From Mycetocola manganoxydans (lineage in GTDB: Bacteria > Actinomycetota > Actinomycetes > Actinomycetales > Microbacteriaceae), in NCBI RefSeq assembly GCF_003667545.1, contig NZ_RCUV01000017.1, positions 1-64,000 of the forward strand: a stretch of DNA of 64,000 bases. Direction: 5' to 3'. The notes beneath the pieces were generated by a model. That model saw only the letters and a program-made list of their open reading frames with translations, ran no database searches and was not told the DNA's origin. Positions 7,901 to 16,699 of the stretch are shown here, piece after piece; position 1 is the first letter of the stretch, and every line of letters begins with the position of its first letter. Position numbers and translations under genes: made by a program.

Positions 7901-9610
7901 CTAACCGCGGCGAGGTGCAAAGAGCGCGTGGAGCAGTGGCAGAACGGACGCCACCATCAGGACGGTGCCGAGCCCGGCATCGTCCGAACGAACCGCGGCG
8001 CCGGCGATGAGGAGTCCACCGAACAGAATTGCCGAGAGCAGTCTCTGCGCAAGGCGCTCGAGTCGCGCAACACGGCGTTCGAGGGCGAGGCTCTGCACCG
8101 AGAGGGTGCCGTCCTCGAGCCCGGTGATGACGTTGTCCAGCCGCCTCGGCAGTCGCACGGCGATACCGGCGATTTCGAGAGCCTGCTGCGTGGCATCCTT
8201 CACGACATTGCCGCCCTCGTCACGCAGCAACTGGGCCGCGTACGGCTCGACCGAGTCCCACAGGTTGAACCGCGGGTCGAGGGAACTGCACACACCAGAG
8301 GTGAGTGACATGGCGCGAACGATCAGCAGGAAGTTCTCCGGCAACTGGAACGGCAGCGAACGGATGACGTCGCCGAATTGTTTGGCGAAGTCGCGGAACT
8401 CCCGCGGGTCGACGTCACGTAACTCGGCGAATCCCATGCCGCCGAACCGCGCGAACAGCTCAACCATGGCCCGTTCGAGTTCGGTCGTCTCGGCGGTGGG
8501 CAGCAGCACGCCGAGGTCACGCATCGCGTTGACGAGGCCTTTGCCGTCGCGAGCTGCGGCAGCGATGAGCATCTTGCGCAGGCCACTGCGGGTGCTGGCA
8601 GGGGCCTCGCCCATCATGCCGAAGTCGATGAACGTCAGTTTCCACGGTCGCTCGCCCGGGCCGCCGACGACGGGAGTGACGAAGATGTTGCCCGGGTGGG
8701 GGTCGGCGTGGAAGAACCCGTGGGTGAACAGTTGGTCGAACATCACCGTGGCGAAGACCGAGGCGACCTCGCCCGGGTCGATTCCGGCGGCGAGCAGCGC
8801 CTCCCGGTCGGTGATTTTGATCGCCGTGACATCTTCGAGGGTGAGAACACGGCAGGTCGTCCGTTCCCAGACCACCGCGGGAACCGCCACCCTGTCGTCG
8901 CCGGCGAAGTTCGCCGCGAATCGCTCCGAGTTCGCCGCTTCGTGCAGGTAGTCGATCTCCTCGAGGCTCGTGACCGCGAACTCTTCGACGAGCGCGGGAA
9001 CGTGAACTCGATTCGAGACGATGCGCACGCGGCTGAGCCATCCGCCCACTTTGCGCAGGGCGGCGAGGTCGACGTCGACGATCTCATCGATGCCCGGTCG
9101 CTGAACCTTCATCACGGCCGCGGTCAGCCCGGTGTCGGCCATATCCAGGGCGCTCAAGGTCGCACGGTGCGCCTGGCCGAGGGATGCCGCAGCCACCGGC
9201 GACTCGCTGATCGTCGCGAATGCCTGTGCGAGCGGCACCCCCAGCTCTGCCTCCGCCAGCGCCCGGATCGCCGGGAACGGCACGGCAGGAACCTCGTCCT
9301 GCAGGCCCTCGAGTTCTTTCGTGATCTCGGGTGGGAGCACGTCGAGGCGCGACGACATGAACTGGCCGACCTTGATCATCAGGCCGCCGAGGTCGACGGC
9401 GAGCACATGGAACCGTCGTGCGAAGCGTTTCATCCGGCGCGGCCGGGTTCGCTCCGCGAGCCGGGTAAGCCCGATGCGGGGCAGGAACAGCTCGAACCAC
9501 CACGTCACCGCGAGGTTCCATCCCGCGAACCGAAGAATGCGACGGTAGCGGGCGCGCGTGTTTCCTGCCCCGGACTGCGAGTGTTGTTGCCTCTGCCGGG
9601 TCGGCGGCAC
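7901..9610 (-). CDS. ABC1/UbiB-family atypical protein kinase-like protein
   Basis: A 569-aa ABC1 (AarF/UbiB) family protein. The family signature KxGQ is at 80-83. The alanine-rich nucleotide loop is in AAASLGQAHRA, and the catalytic and metal segment HADPHPGN lies around 300-307, followed by FIDFGMMGE. Two hydrophobic helices at the C-terminus should anchor it in the membrane. Relatives support quinone or lipid metabolism; the substrate here is unknown. It starts with GTG at 9610, five bases after the stop of the PadR gene, so both are one transcript. Confidence 0.92.
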   Translation of the reverse strand: MPPTRQRQQHSQSGAGNTRARYRRILRFAGWNLAVTWWFELFLPRIGLTRLAERTRPRRMKRFARRFHVLAVDLGGLMIKVGQFMSSRLDVLPPEITKELEGLQDEVPAVPFPAIRALAEAELGVPLAQAFATISESPVAAASLGQAHRATLSALDMADTGLTAAVMKVQRPGIDEIVDVDLAALRKVGGWLSRVRIVSNRVHVPALVEEFAVTSLEEIDYLHEAANSERFAANFAGDDRVAVPAVVWERTTCRVLTLEDVTAIKITDREALLAAGIDPGEVASVFATVMFDQLFTHGFFHADPHPGNIFVTPVVGGPGERPWKLTFIDFGMMGEAPASTRSGLRKMLIAAAARDGKGLVNAMRDLGVLLPTAETTELERAMVELFARFGGMGFAELRDVDPREFRDFAKQFGDVIRSLPFQLPENFLLIVRAMSLTSGVCSSLDPRFNLWDSVEPYAAQLLRDEGGNVVKDATQQALEIAGIAVRLPRRLDNVITGLEDGTLSVQSLALERRVARLERLAQRLLSAILFGGLLIAGAAVRSDDAGLGTVLMVASVLPLLHALFAPRRG

Positions 9611-9615
9611 CGCCG

Positions 9616-10161
9616 TCAGTCCTGTGCGAGGATCGCGTAAAGCCGGCGACGCGCCTCGTCGAGCACCGTCACCGCCTGCTTGACCTGCTCAGGCGAACCG
9701 GAGCGGCCGACCTGCGCAGCGGCCTGCGCGAGTTCGACTCCCGCCTTCGGAAGGGCGGTGAATCCGGTCTTCTCGTCGGATCCCGAACTCTCCCACGGTG
9801 CCGCGGATTCCGACTCTGCGATCACTTCACGACCCGCTTCGGTCAGAGTGTAGGTCTTGCGGCCGTTCAGTTCTTCAGCGGTGATGAGCCCCTCGTCGGC
9901 GAGGAGCTGGAGCGTCGGGTAGACAGAGCCGGCGCTCGGCTTCCAGGATCCGTTGCTGCGTTCCTCGATCTCACGGATGATCTGGTATCCGTGCATCGGG
10001 TTTTCGGCGAGCAACGCGAGCACGGCGGCGCGCACGTCACCCTTGCCCATTCGACCCGAGGGTCGCTTGTCGAATGTCGACCTCAACTGGTCCATGATCT
10101 GCCACATACCGTCGGTGTGGATGCCGGCGCCGAATCCTCCAGTGGGGAATGAGTTACCCAT
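9616..10161 (-). CDS. PadR-family transcriptional regulator
   Basis: A 181-aa regulator with a winged-helix PadR domain in its middle: HGYQIIREIEER, then GSVYPTLQLLADEGLI and GRKTYTLTEAG. A C-terminal helical region follows that usually mediates dimerisation. ATG at 10161 is chosen over one ten codons upstream because GGGAGG lies nine bases before it. It is first in an operon with the ABC1-kinase gene and divergent from the ABC exporter operon, which it may repress. A 10-bp AT-rich palindrome in the shared promoter region is a natural operator candidate. Confidence 0.92.
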   Translation of the reverse strand: MGNSFPTGGFGAGIHTDGMWQIMDQLRSTFDKRPSGRMGKGDVRAAVLALLAENPMHGYQIIREIEERSNGSWKPSAGSVYPTLQLLADEGLITAEELNGRKTYTLTEAGREVIAESESAAPWESSGSDEKTGFTALPKAGVELAQAAAQVGRSGSPEQVKQAVTVLDEARRRLYAILAQD

Positions 10162-10195
10162 GATGACCTCCCGATTGTGTACGAACGACACTCAA

Positions 10196-10205
10196 CGATA
10201 TATCG
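10196..10205. promoter_or_regulatory. putative PadR operator palindrome
   Basis: The perfect palindrome CGATATATCG lies 35 bases upstream of the padR start, within the 200-base region shared with the divergent ABC exporter. Such short AT-centred palindromes are typical for PadR-family sites. The link to this regulator is inferred from position. Confidence 0.5.
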
Positions 10206-10361
10206 CTCGTGACGACACCGATAGGGATTGGGATGCGGTTCACAGCTTGCAAACGGACCCGGACAGTACCCCGGTACTGGTCGCCGAACACGGCGAGACC
10301 GTCGTGCACTGTGCCAGCGGCGGAACCTTCGTAGCCTCGTCACTATGCGAAGGGAAAGTAC

Positions 10362-11291
10362 ATGATCACAGCACAGGCTCTCGTCAAGCAATACGGAAAC
10401 AAGGTCGCCGTCGATTCGATCGACTTCACCGTCAGGCCCGGTCAGGTGACGGGGTTCCTGGGGCCGAACGGCGCCGGCAAGTCCACGACCATGAGGATGA
10501 TCGTCGGGCTCGACAAACCGACGTCGGGCCGGACCGAGGTCAACGGGCGCCCCTACCGGGAGCACCGTGCACCCCTCCGCGAAGTCGGCGTCCTCCTGGA
10601 TGCGAAGGCGGCGAACGGCGGACGGTCGGCCTACAAACACCTGCTCGCGATCGCCGCGACGCACGGCATCGGCGCCGCACGCGTGAAGGAGGTCATCGGC
10701 CTCGCCGGACTCGACTCCGTTGCCGGCAAACGTGTTGGCGGGTTCTCGCTCGGGATGGGCCAGCGACTGGGAATCGCCACAGCCCTGCTTGGAGATCCAG
10801 CAACCATCATCCTGGACGAGCCGGTCAACGGCCTGGACCCGGAGGGCGTCCGATGGGTGCGCACTCTGATGAGGAACCTGGCTGCCGAGGGCCGCACCGT
10901 GCTCCTGTCGTCACACCTCATGAGCGAGATGGCGCAGACCGCCGACCGGCTCATCGTGATCGGCCGCGGTCGAATCCTCGCGGATGACCCCATCGCGGAT
11001 GTCATCTCCGGCGCCACCCGCTCGGTGACGCGCGTCCGCACTCATGAATCCGAGCGCCTGATGGCGACGATCGCCGGTCCTGGCGTCGTCGTCTCCGTTC
11101 TCGCCGACGGTGCGATCGAGGTCTCGGGCCTCACCGCCGAACAGGTCGCCGTTGCCGCGTCCACCGCCGGCATCGTGCTGCACGAAATCGCCTCGATGTC
11201 GGGGTCGCTCGAAGAGGCGTACATCGCCCTCACCGCCGGAGAAGTCGAATACCGCTCGTCGAGCGCAGCGGGAACAGGAGCCCACAAATGA
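10362..11291 (+). CDS. ABC exporter ATP-binding protein
   Basis: A 309-aa cytosolic ATPase of the ABC-2 (drug or peptide export) type. Walker A GPNGAGKS is at 34-41. The signature is the slightly degenerate FSLGMGQRLGIA, and the Walker B and D-loop segment is IILDEPVNGLDP, followed by the switch histidine in SSHLMSEM. The ~100-residue C-terminal extension is typical of this group. It overlaps the permease by ATGA and forms an operon with it and the following two-component system, an arrangement often seen for antimicrobial-peptide or antibiotic resistance. Substrate unknown. Confidence 0.93.
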   Translation: MITAQALVKQYGNKVAVDSIDFTVRPGQVTGFLGPNGAGKSTTMRMIVGLDKPTSGRTEVNGRPYREHRAPLREVGVLLDAKAANGGRSAYKHLLAIAATHGIGAARVKEVIGLAGLDSVAGKRVGGFSLGMGQRLGIATALLGDPATIILDEPVNGLDPEGVRWVRTLMRNLAAEGRTVLLSSHLMSEMAQTADRLIVIGRGRILADDPIADVISGATRSVTRVRTHESERLMATIAGPGVVVSVLADGAIEVSGLTAEQVAVAASTAGIVLHEIASMSGSLEEAYIALTAGEVEYRSSSAAGTGAHK

Positions 11292-12133
11292 GTACTCTCG
11301 AAAAGTCACGTGCGACCTTCGTTCCCGGCCCGGACCGGTTGAGGTTTTCAGGCGTCCTGCGTTCGGAGTTCATCAAGCTCACGAGCCTTCGCTCCACCAT
11401 CGGGCTTCTCCTCGCGATTCCCCTGTTCGGCCTCGCCGTGAGTGCCGCGCTGGGTCTGACGCTCGAGGACGCCGGACTGCCAGGGCAGGCATCCGTTGGT
11501 TTCATGCTCGATCAGGTCACCATCGGAACGGTCCTCTTCGGCCAGCTCATCGCCGGGGTACTCGGAGTGCTCGTGATCAGCAGCGAGTATTCGAGCGGAA
11601 CGATTCAGTCGACGTTGATCGCTGTTCCGACCCGCCTGTCGGTTCTCGCGGCGAAGGCGGTCGTCCTGTTCCTGACGGTGACGGCATCCGCTCTCGTCGC
11701 CCTCTTCGGGTCGTGGGCACTGACCTACCCGATGTTCGAGAGATTTGGGATCGAGATCGGGCTGTCAGAACCGGGAGTGCTCATGGCGCTGGTCGGCGGG
11801 GCCGTGTACGTCGGCCTCTCGGCTATCCTCGGATTGGGAATCGGGGCGCTGCTTCGTGCCGTCGCTGCCGGCGTTGCAACCGTCATCTCAGTGATTCTTC
11901 TGCTGCCCATCGTGTTGTCGGTCCTCCCGGCATCACAACTGGTCAGGAACGTCCATCTTCTCTCAATGTCCAAGGCGGGTGACGCGATGTCGAGCGCTGC
12001 CGAGTTCGACGGCGGGTTCCTGAATCTCGCCAACGGCTATGTCAGCTCGGCTGCCGGATGGCTCGTGGCCGCGGTGTGGGCCGGTGCGTTCCTGGTGCTG
12101 GGCGCCATCCGGCTGCGTCGGGGGGACGCCTGA
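11288..12133 (+). CDS. ABC-2 type exporter permease
   Basis: A 281-aa membrane protein with about six hydrophobic segments: LLLAIPLFGLAVSAALGL, a second around the GVLGVLVI stretch, and four more toward the C-terminus. It includes the family-typical SSEYSSGTIQSTLIAVPTR loop after the second helix. It is the membrane partner of the preceding ATPase (four-base ATGA overlap). Its last codons run up to a large palindrome that separates it from the histidine-kinase gene. Confidence 0.9.
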   Translation: MSTLEKSRATFVPGPDRLRFSGVLRSEFIKLTSLRSTIGLLLAIPLFGLAVSAALGLTLEDAGLPGQASVGFMLDQVTIGTVLFGQLIAGVLGVLVISSEYSSGTIQSTLIAVPTRLSVLAAKAVVLFLTVTASALVALFGSWALTYPMFERFGIEIGLSEPGVLMALVGGAVYVGLSAILGLGIGALLRAVAAGVATVISVILLLPIVLSVLPASQLVRNVHLLSMSKAGDAMSSAAEFDGGFLNLANGYVSSAAGWLVAAVWAGAFLVLGAIRLRRGDA

Positions 12134-12148
12134 CTCCCCCGCTCAGCG

Positions 12149-12184
12149 GATCGCGCGGCACCTCGATCGAGGTGCCGCGCGATC
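12149..12184. repeat. 36-bp perfect palindrome between exporter and kinase genes
   Basis: Bases 12149-12184 are exactly self-complementary, centred on CGATCG, with arms GATCGCGCGGCACCTCGA and its complement. It starts 15 bases after the permease stop and lies inside the open frame that leads into the histidine kinase. It could act as a transcription attenuator, an RNA hairpin that lowers kinase expression relative to the exporter, or a protein site. No T-run follows. Confidence 0.8.
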
Positions 12185-13395
12185 GCGCTCCCCGGATCCG
12201 CCTGCAAGCCAGGAAGTCGTGGATCCCGAACGCGCTGATCATGGTGGTGTACGTAACGCTCGCTGTGCTCATGGGGTGGCTGTCGCTCGAGCCTCCGCAC
12301 GTCACGCCGCTGTGGCCGATGGTGGCTCTCGGCGTGGGCGGCATCGCGGTTCTCGCCGGACGCCACCGCTACCCGAGAATCGCGTTCGCCGGAGCGATGG
12401 TTCTGCCCGTGCTCTCGCTCGTCGGCGGATCGAGCGCCGAATCGCTGCTCGCGGTGGTGGCCGTCTACAGCGCGGGGGTGCGCTGCAACGCCCGGACCGC
12501 GTGGTTGTCCTTCACCATTGCGATGGCCTGCGGTGCGATCGGCGCGCTGGCGTTCACCGCTCGGGGAAGCCTCCTGCCCCCGATCCTCGGCCTCGCGCCG
12601 CGAATGGTGCCCGGTGGCACATCGCTGGACTGGGTAAACCTGTACTCGGTGATAGCCATGGTGCTTCTCATCGCGACACTCCTGGGCACGAACCGAGGAC
12701 ATCGTCAGCGTCACATCCGCGAGCTCGTGGACCGCGCCGAGCGACTCGCGCGTGAGCGTGACCAGCAGGCGGAGACGGCACGAATCCTCGAACGTGAGCG
12801 GATCGCGCGTGAGATGCACGACGTCATCGCGCACAGCCTCACCGTGATGATCGCCATCTCCGACGGCGCCCACGCTGCCGCGGATGAACGGCCCGACGAA
12901 GCGAAGAAAGCGATCGCCCGGGTGGCTGAGACCGGACGGAGGACACTCGGAGAAGTTCGCCGTCTGCTCGGCTCCGTCCGCGTCGACCAGGGCGCGCCCA
13001 CCCACGCACCGCAGCCTGATGCGTCACAACTGACGTCGCTCGTGACCGAATTCGCTGCAGCCGGCCTCCCGGTGCGTCTCGTCGTGACCGGCGCGCCATC
13101 CGTAGACCCGGCTCTCGGGCTGACGGTCTATCGAATCGTCCAGGAGTCGCTCACCAATGTCCTGCGCCACGCCCGGCGGGTGACGTCGGCGACGGTGATC
13201 GTGACGTGGCTGACGGATGCCGTGACGATCGTGGTCCGCGATCTGTCCTCGTCCGTCGCGCTATCCTCGAACACCGGCCGAGGGATTCTCGGAATGAGGG
13301 AACGGGTCGCGCTGTACGACGGCGTGATCGAGGCCGGGCCGCACGAGGATGGTGGATGGCGCGTCTTTGCGCGCCTGCAACGGGAGGATGGGTAG
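12172..13395 (+). CDS. NarL-type sensor histidine kinase
   Basis: A membrane histidine kinase of the HisKA_3 class. An N-terminal block of four to five hydrophobic helices forms the sensor. A coiled linker leads to the phospho-acceptor helix with His216 (EMHDVIAHS), and a C-terminal HATPase domain has VYRIVQESLTNVLRHA and GRGILGMRERV. It phosphorylates the response regulator that overlaps its stop by one base. The start is uncertain: the frame is open from 12058. GTG at 12172 lies inside the palindrome, ATG at 12241 is possible, and CTG at 12130 has the best purine-rich site. It likely senses the exporter substrate or envelope stress. Confidence 0.88.
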   Translation: MPRDRAPRIRLQARKSWIPNALIMVVYVTLAVLMGWLSLEPPHVTPLWPMVALGVGGIAVLAGRHRYPRIAFAGAMVLPVLSLVGGSSAESLLAVVAVYSAGVRCNARTAWLSFTIAMACGAIGALAFTARGSLLPPILGLAPRMVPGGTSLDWVNLYSVIAMVLLIATLLGTNRGHRQRHIRELVDRAERLARERDQQAETARILERERIAREMHDVIAHSLTVMIAISDGAHAAADERPDEAKKAIARVAETGRRTLGEVRRLLGSVRVDQGAPTHAPQPDASQLTSLVTEFAAAGLPVRLVVTGAPSVDPALGLTVYRIVQESLTNVLRHARRVTSATVIVTWLTDAVTIVVRDLSSSVALSSNTGRGILGMRERVALYDGVIEAGPHEDGGWRVFARLQREDG

Positions 13396-14057
13396 TGGGA
13401 GACAGCATCCGGATCCTTCTCGTCGATGACCAGGAGTTGGTGCGTTACGGCTTCCGGCTCATGCTCGGGTCAACGGCGGGAATGGTCGTCGTCGGTGAAG
13501 CGAGCGACGGGGCCGACGCGATCGGTGCCGTGGAACGGCTCAAGCCGGATGTCGTGTTGATGGATGTCCGCATGCCGGGTGTCGGCGGCATCGAAGCCAC
13601 CAAACGCATCATGAGCATGCGCCCCGACACGCGGGTTCTTGTGCTCACCACCTACGACCTCGACGAATACGCCTTTGGTGCCCTGACCGCCGGCGCCGCC
13701 GGGTTCTTGCTCAAGGACACCCGGCCCGAAGACCTCGTCGCGGCTGTACGCGCCGTTCACTCCGGGGACGCGGTCGTGTCACCGCGGATCACGGCAAAGC
13801 TCATCGAGGTCGCAGCTCCTCACCTCGGTGGCGGGCGTTCTGACACCGCCGATGATGCGCTCGCCGAGTTGACGGCGCGAGAACGTGAGATCTTCGTGCT
13901 CATCGGGCGGGGCGATACCAACGGTGAGATCGCCGCGCGGCTTCACCTGAGCGAATCGACGGTCAAGGCGAACGTCGGGCGGGTGCTGGCCAAGCTCGAC
14001 CTCCGCAACCGCGTGGAAGCGGTCATCCGGGCGTACGAGCTGGGCATCGTCGGCTGA
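13395..14057 (+). CDS. NarL/FixJ-family response regulator
   Basis: A 220-aa DNA-binding response regulator. The receiver domain has acidic residues in LLVDDQE, phospho-acceptor Asp57 (VLMDVRMPG), the Thr in VLTTYD and Lys in FLLKDTRP. The C-terminal LuxR-type HTH reads LTAREREIF and HLSESTVKANV. It begins with GTG overlapping the kinase stop (TAGTG), with GGGAGG eight bases upstream. Together with the kinase it probably controls the ABC exporter genes upstream in the same operon. Confidence 0.94.
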   Translation: MGDSIRILLVDDQELVRYGFRLMLGSTAGMVVVGEASDGADAIGAVERLKPDVVLMDVRMPGVGGIEATKRIMSMRPDTRVLVLTTYDLDEYAFGALTAGAAGFLLKDTRPEDLVAAVRAVHSGDAVVSPRITAKLIEVAAPHLGGGRSDTADDALAELTAREREIFVLIGRGDTNGEIAARLHLSESTVKANVGRVLAKLDLRNRVEAVIRAYELGIVG

Positions 14058-14076
14058 GCTGCCCGTGGCGCGGGCG

Positions 14077-14448
14077 TTACTCGGCCTGCAGACGCCGCCT
14101 GTCAGCTTCGGCCTCCAGCTGCCGGATGCGCGCCTGCTTTTCGTAGAACTCGATCTCACGTTCGACCCGCAGCAGCTGTTCCTCGGTCGACTCCGGTCGT
14201 GGGGTCGAGAAAGAAGGCTCGGGATGCTGTCGTGTCGCCTGCCGCGTCGCCGCCGGCCTGCGGGTGCGTTCGGGGTACTCCCGGCCGATGATGAACCAGA
14301 GGATGCTGCCGATCAGCGGGAGAAACACCACGAGCAGAATCCAGACCATCTTGGGCAGGTGCTTCACCTGCCCGTCCTGCCGCGTGATGATGTCGACGAG
14401 GGCGCCAACGACGAGGACGAGGGTCAGGGCCGAGACGACGACGTACAT
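14077..14448 (-). CDS. PLDc_N-domain membrane protein
   Basis: A 123-aa protein with two N-terminal transmembrane helices separated by DIITRQDGQVKHLPKMVWILLV. This is the layout of the PLDc_N (phospholipase D nuclease N-terminal) family, here without any nuclease domain. An RRP-rich linker and a C-terminal charged coiled-coil segment (EEQLLRVEREIEFYEKQ) follow. ATG at 14448 is preferred because the upstream extension is not membrane-like. It is convergent with the response-regulator gene and has no clear partner. Function unknown. Confidence 0.85.
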   Translation of the reverse strand: MYVVVSALTLVLVVGALVDIITRQDGQVKHLPKMVWILLVVFLPLIGSILWFIIGREYPERTRRPAATRQATRQHPEPSFSTPRPESTEEQLLRVEREIEFYEKQARIRQLEAEADRRRLQAE

Positions 14449-14673
14449 GGGCCACAGTCTATTGATCCGGCACGTCCGGGCAAGGAAAATGCGCGAACGG
14501 GGGGCGCGGCAGTCTCCGCCGACGGGCATACTCTGACAGCTGGCTCGCCCGCAACAGGGCGACCGCCGCTGGCGCAGAATTGCGCATTCATTCGCGGATG
14601 ATCAGACTATGCAGGTGAGCCATGCACCGATCCCCCAGGCTTCGCTGTCCGACCCCGTGAAGCCGTCGAACGC

Positions 14674-16515
14674 GTGACCGCTGGTTCCCCGGCTCAGTGG
14701 CGCGGATGGCAGGTCAGGTCGCTGTCTCAGTGGCTCGCCTCTCCACCGCCATCCGTCGTCACCCTGACCGGGGCCGGCGTCATCGTTCTCGGGCTCCAGA
14801 TCGTTGTCCGTCCGCTCACCTCCCTGCTCCTCCTGGGCATCTACGTCGGCATCGCCGCAATCGTGTCAGGAATCGCCAACGTCATCCCGAACGGCGAGCC
14901 CTCACGGTGGTGGCGGTGGTTACTCGCGATTCTGTGGGTGTCCGGCGGCGTCGTGGTGCTGATCTGGCTGGGAAGAAGTCTCGAACTCTTACCGCAGGCA
15001 CTCGCGGTGATGCTCGTCCTCGGAGGATTGGCATCCCTGGGCGACGCTCTCGCCCGCGGCAGGTTGTCGCAGCGTGTCCTCGCCGTGTGCTGGGGTGGGG
15101 CGCAGATCGTCTTCGGACTCCTGTCACTCACCTGGCCGGATGCCACGCTCCTCGCCGTCGCGGTCGCCTTCGGTGTCCGAACCATCGCCTTCGGTGTTGC
15201 CCTGTTCAGCCGCGGCGCACGGCAATGGACCGACCCTCACCCTTCGCTCGTCACCGTGGAACCGGACCCGAAGACCCGCCGTCGGCAGAACCGCCTGGCT
15301 GACGGCGCCCGCTATGCCCTCGCTCTCCTGCTGGTCGTCACCGCTTCCGCTGGCTGGTGGGTCAATGACTGGCTCGAGGACGGCGCAATCGTGGTCGACG
15401 CCTTCTACTACCCGCCAGGCGACATCCCTTCGGGTCACGGCCAGCTGATCCGTTCGGACGACTACCGGGGTGAGATTCCCGAGGGCGGGACGGTCGAGCG
15501 CATCCTCTACACGACCCGGGATGCCATCGGTGCGGATGCTGTCGCCAGCGGGCTCGTCATCCGCCCCGTCGACCCGCCGCCCGGGCCCCGGCCGGTGGTC
15601 ATCTGGAACCACGGCACGACAGGAGTCGCTCAGGGGTGTGCCCCCAGCCTTCGGAACAAGGCCGCGACAGAGTGGGACATCCCCGCGGTCGAGGAAGCGC
15701 TCGAGCGCGGATGGGTGGTCATCGCCTCTGACTACTCCGGGCAGGGCGCGCCCGGGGACTTCCCCTACCTGATCGGTAAGGGTGAGGCCCGATCCTCACT
15801 CGACGCGGTGCTTGCTGCCGGCGAACTCGAGGATCTTGTGCTTTCGCCGGACACCCTGGTGTGGGGTCACTCGCAGGGCGGTCACGCTGCCCTGTGGACC
15901 ACACAGATTTCCGAGAACTACACCCCAGGGCTGAATGTTCTCGGCACCGCTGCATTGGCCCCAGTGACAGATCCCTACGCGCTGGGTGACGTCTTCACCC
16001 GGGGCGACGCATCCCCCCAGCAGACGTTGCTGATCTCCTGGGTACTGGTCCCCTATTCAGAGACCTACCGGGAGGTCGACCTGCGCGATCATGTCGCGAC
16101 GAGTGGTCGGGTCATGGTGCGTGAGATGACACAACGGTGCCCGTCCGAGCCGGGACTGATGGTGTCCGTCCTCACCGCGCTCGGCATCGGGCTGGACCGA
16201 CCGTTGTTCGTCGGCGACCTCACCGGGGGTGCGCTGGGGAATCGCCTTCAGGAGAATGCGGTCACCGGACCGTTCGGCACTCCCCTGTTCGTCGCATGGG
16301 GCGCGAAAGACGAGGTCCTGCCACCGTCTCTCCAACACGACTTCGTAGAACAGCAGTGCCAAAACGGCGAGCAGGTGCGCTGGGAAGAGTACGCCGGTTA
16401 CGGCCACCTGCGCATCCTGCAACCGAAGTCTGTTTTCCTCCCCGCCTTGATCGACTGGTCCGAGGCGCTGCTGGAGCGCACCCCGGGCGCGCCCCTGAAC
16501 GACTGTTCGCGATAG
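14674..16515 (+). CDS. HdeD-like membrane domain fused to secretory-lipase-type hydrolase
   Basis: A 613-aa fusion beginning with GTG. Residues ~1-230 hold six or more hydrophobic segments resembling DUF308/HdeD membrane proteins. A further helix leads into an alpha/beta-hydrolase domain of the fungal-secretory-lipase-like type. That domain has WNHGTTG for the oxyanion region, nucleophile Ser400 in GHSQGGHA, an Asp in VAWGAKDEV and a His in GYGHLRI. The catalytic part is probably outside the membrane, acting on esters or lipids. No partner genes are obvious. The ORF frame and codon use are uniform, so the fusion is not an assembly artefact of two frames. Confidence 0.85.
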   Translation: MTAGSPAQWRGWQVRSLSQWLASPPPSVVTLTGAGVIVLGLQIVVRPLTSLLLLGIYVGIAAIVSGIANVIPNGEPSRWWRWLLAILWVSGGVVVLIWLGRSLELLPQALAVMLVLGGLASLGDALARGRLSQRVLAVCWGGAQIVFGLLSLTWPDATLLAVAVAFGVRTIAFGVALFSRGARQWTDPHPSLVTVEPDPKTRRRQNRLADGARYALALLLVVTASAGWWVNDWLEDGAIVVDAFYYPPGDIPSGHGQLIRSDDYRGEIPEGGTVERILYTTRDAIGADAVASGLVIRPVDPPPGPRPVVIWNHGTTGVAQGCAPSLRNKAATEWDIPAVEEALERGWVVIASDYSGQGAPGDFPYLIGKGEARSSLDAVLAAGELEDLVLSPDTLVWGHSQGGHAALWTTQISENYTPGLNVLGTAALAPVTDPYALGDVFTRGDASPQQTLLISWVLVPYSETYREVDLRDHVATSGRVMVREMTQRCPSEPGLMVSVLTALGIGLDRPLFVGDLTGGALGNRLQENAVTGPFGTPLFVAWGAKDEVLPPSLQHDFVEQQCQNGEQVRWEEYAGYGHLRILQPKSVFLPALIDWSEALLERTPGAPLNDCSR

Positions 16516-16699
16516 CCGGAGGGAGAGCCGATGGCATCCCACCTGGCCGGAACAGTGCATGCTATCGAGATTCCCGATTCGAGAAATCCCCCTAGACGCA
16601 AATCGCGGCCAAGCCTAACTTTTGTGAAGCAACTACTCGCCCGGTGGGTCATCCGGACCGGCCATTCCCGAGGACGAGCTCGACAAGTGGGGCAGGTCA

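Noticed and set aside
8696-9640. 314-codon plus-strand open frame
   Set aside because: It lies opposite the ABC1-kinase gene; composition is that of an antisense shadow.
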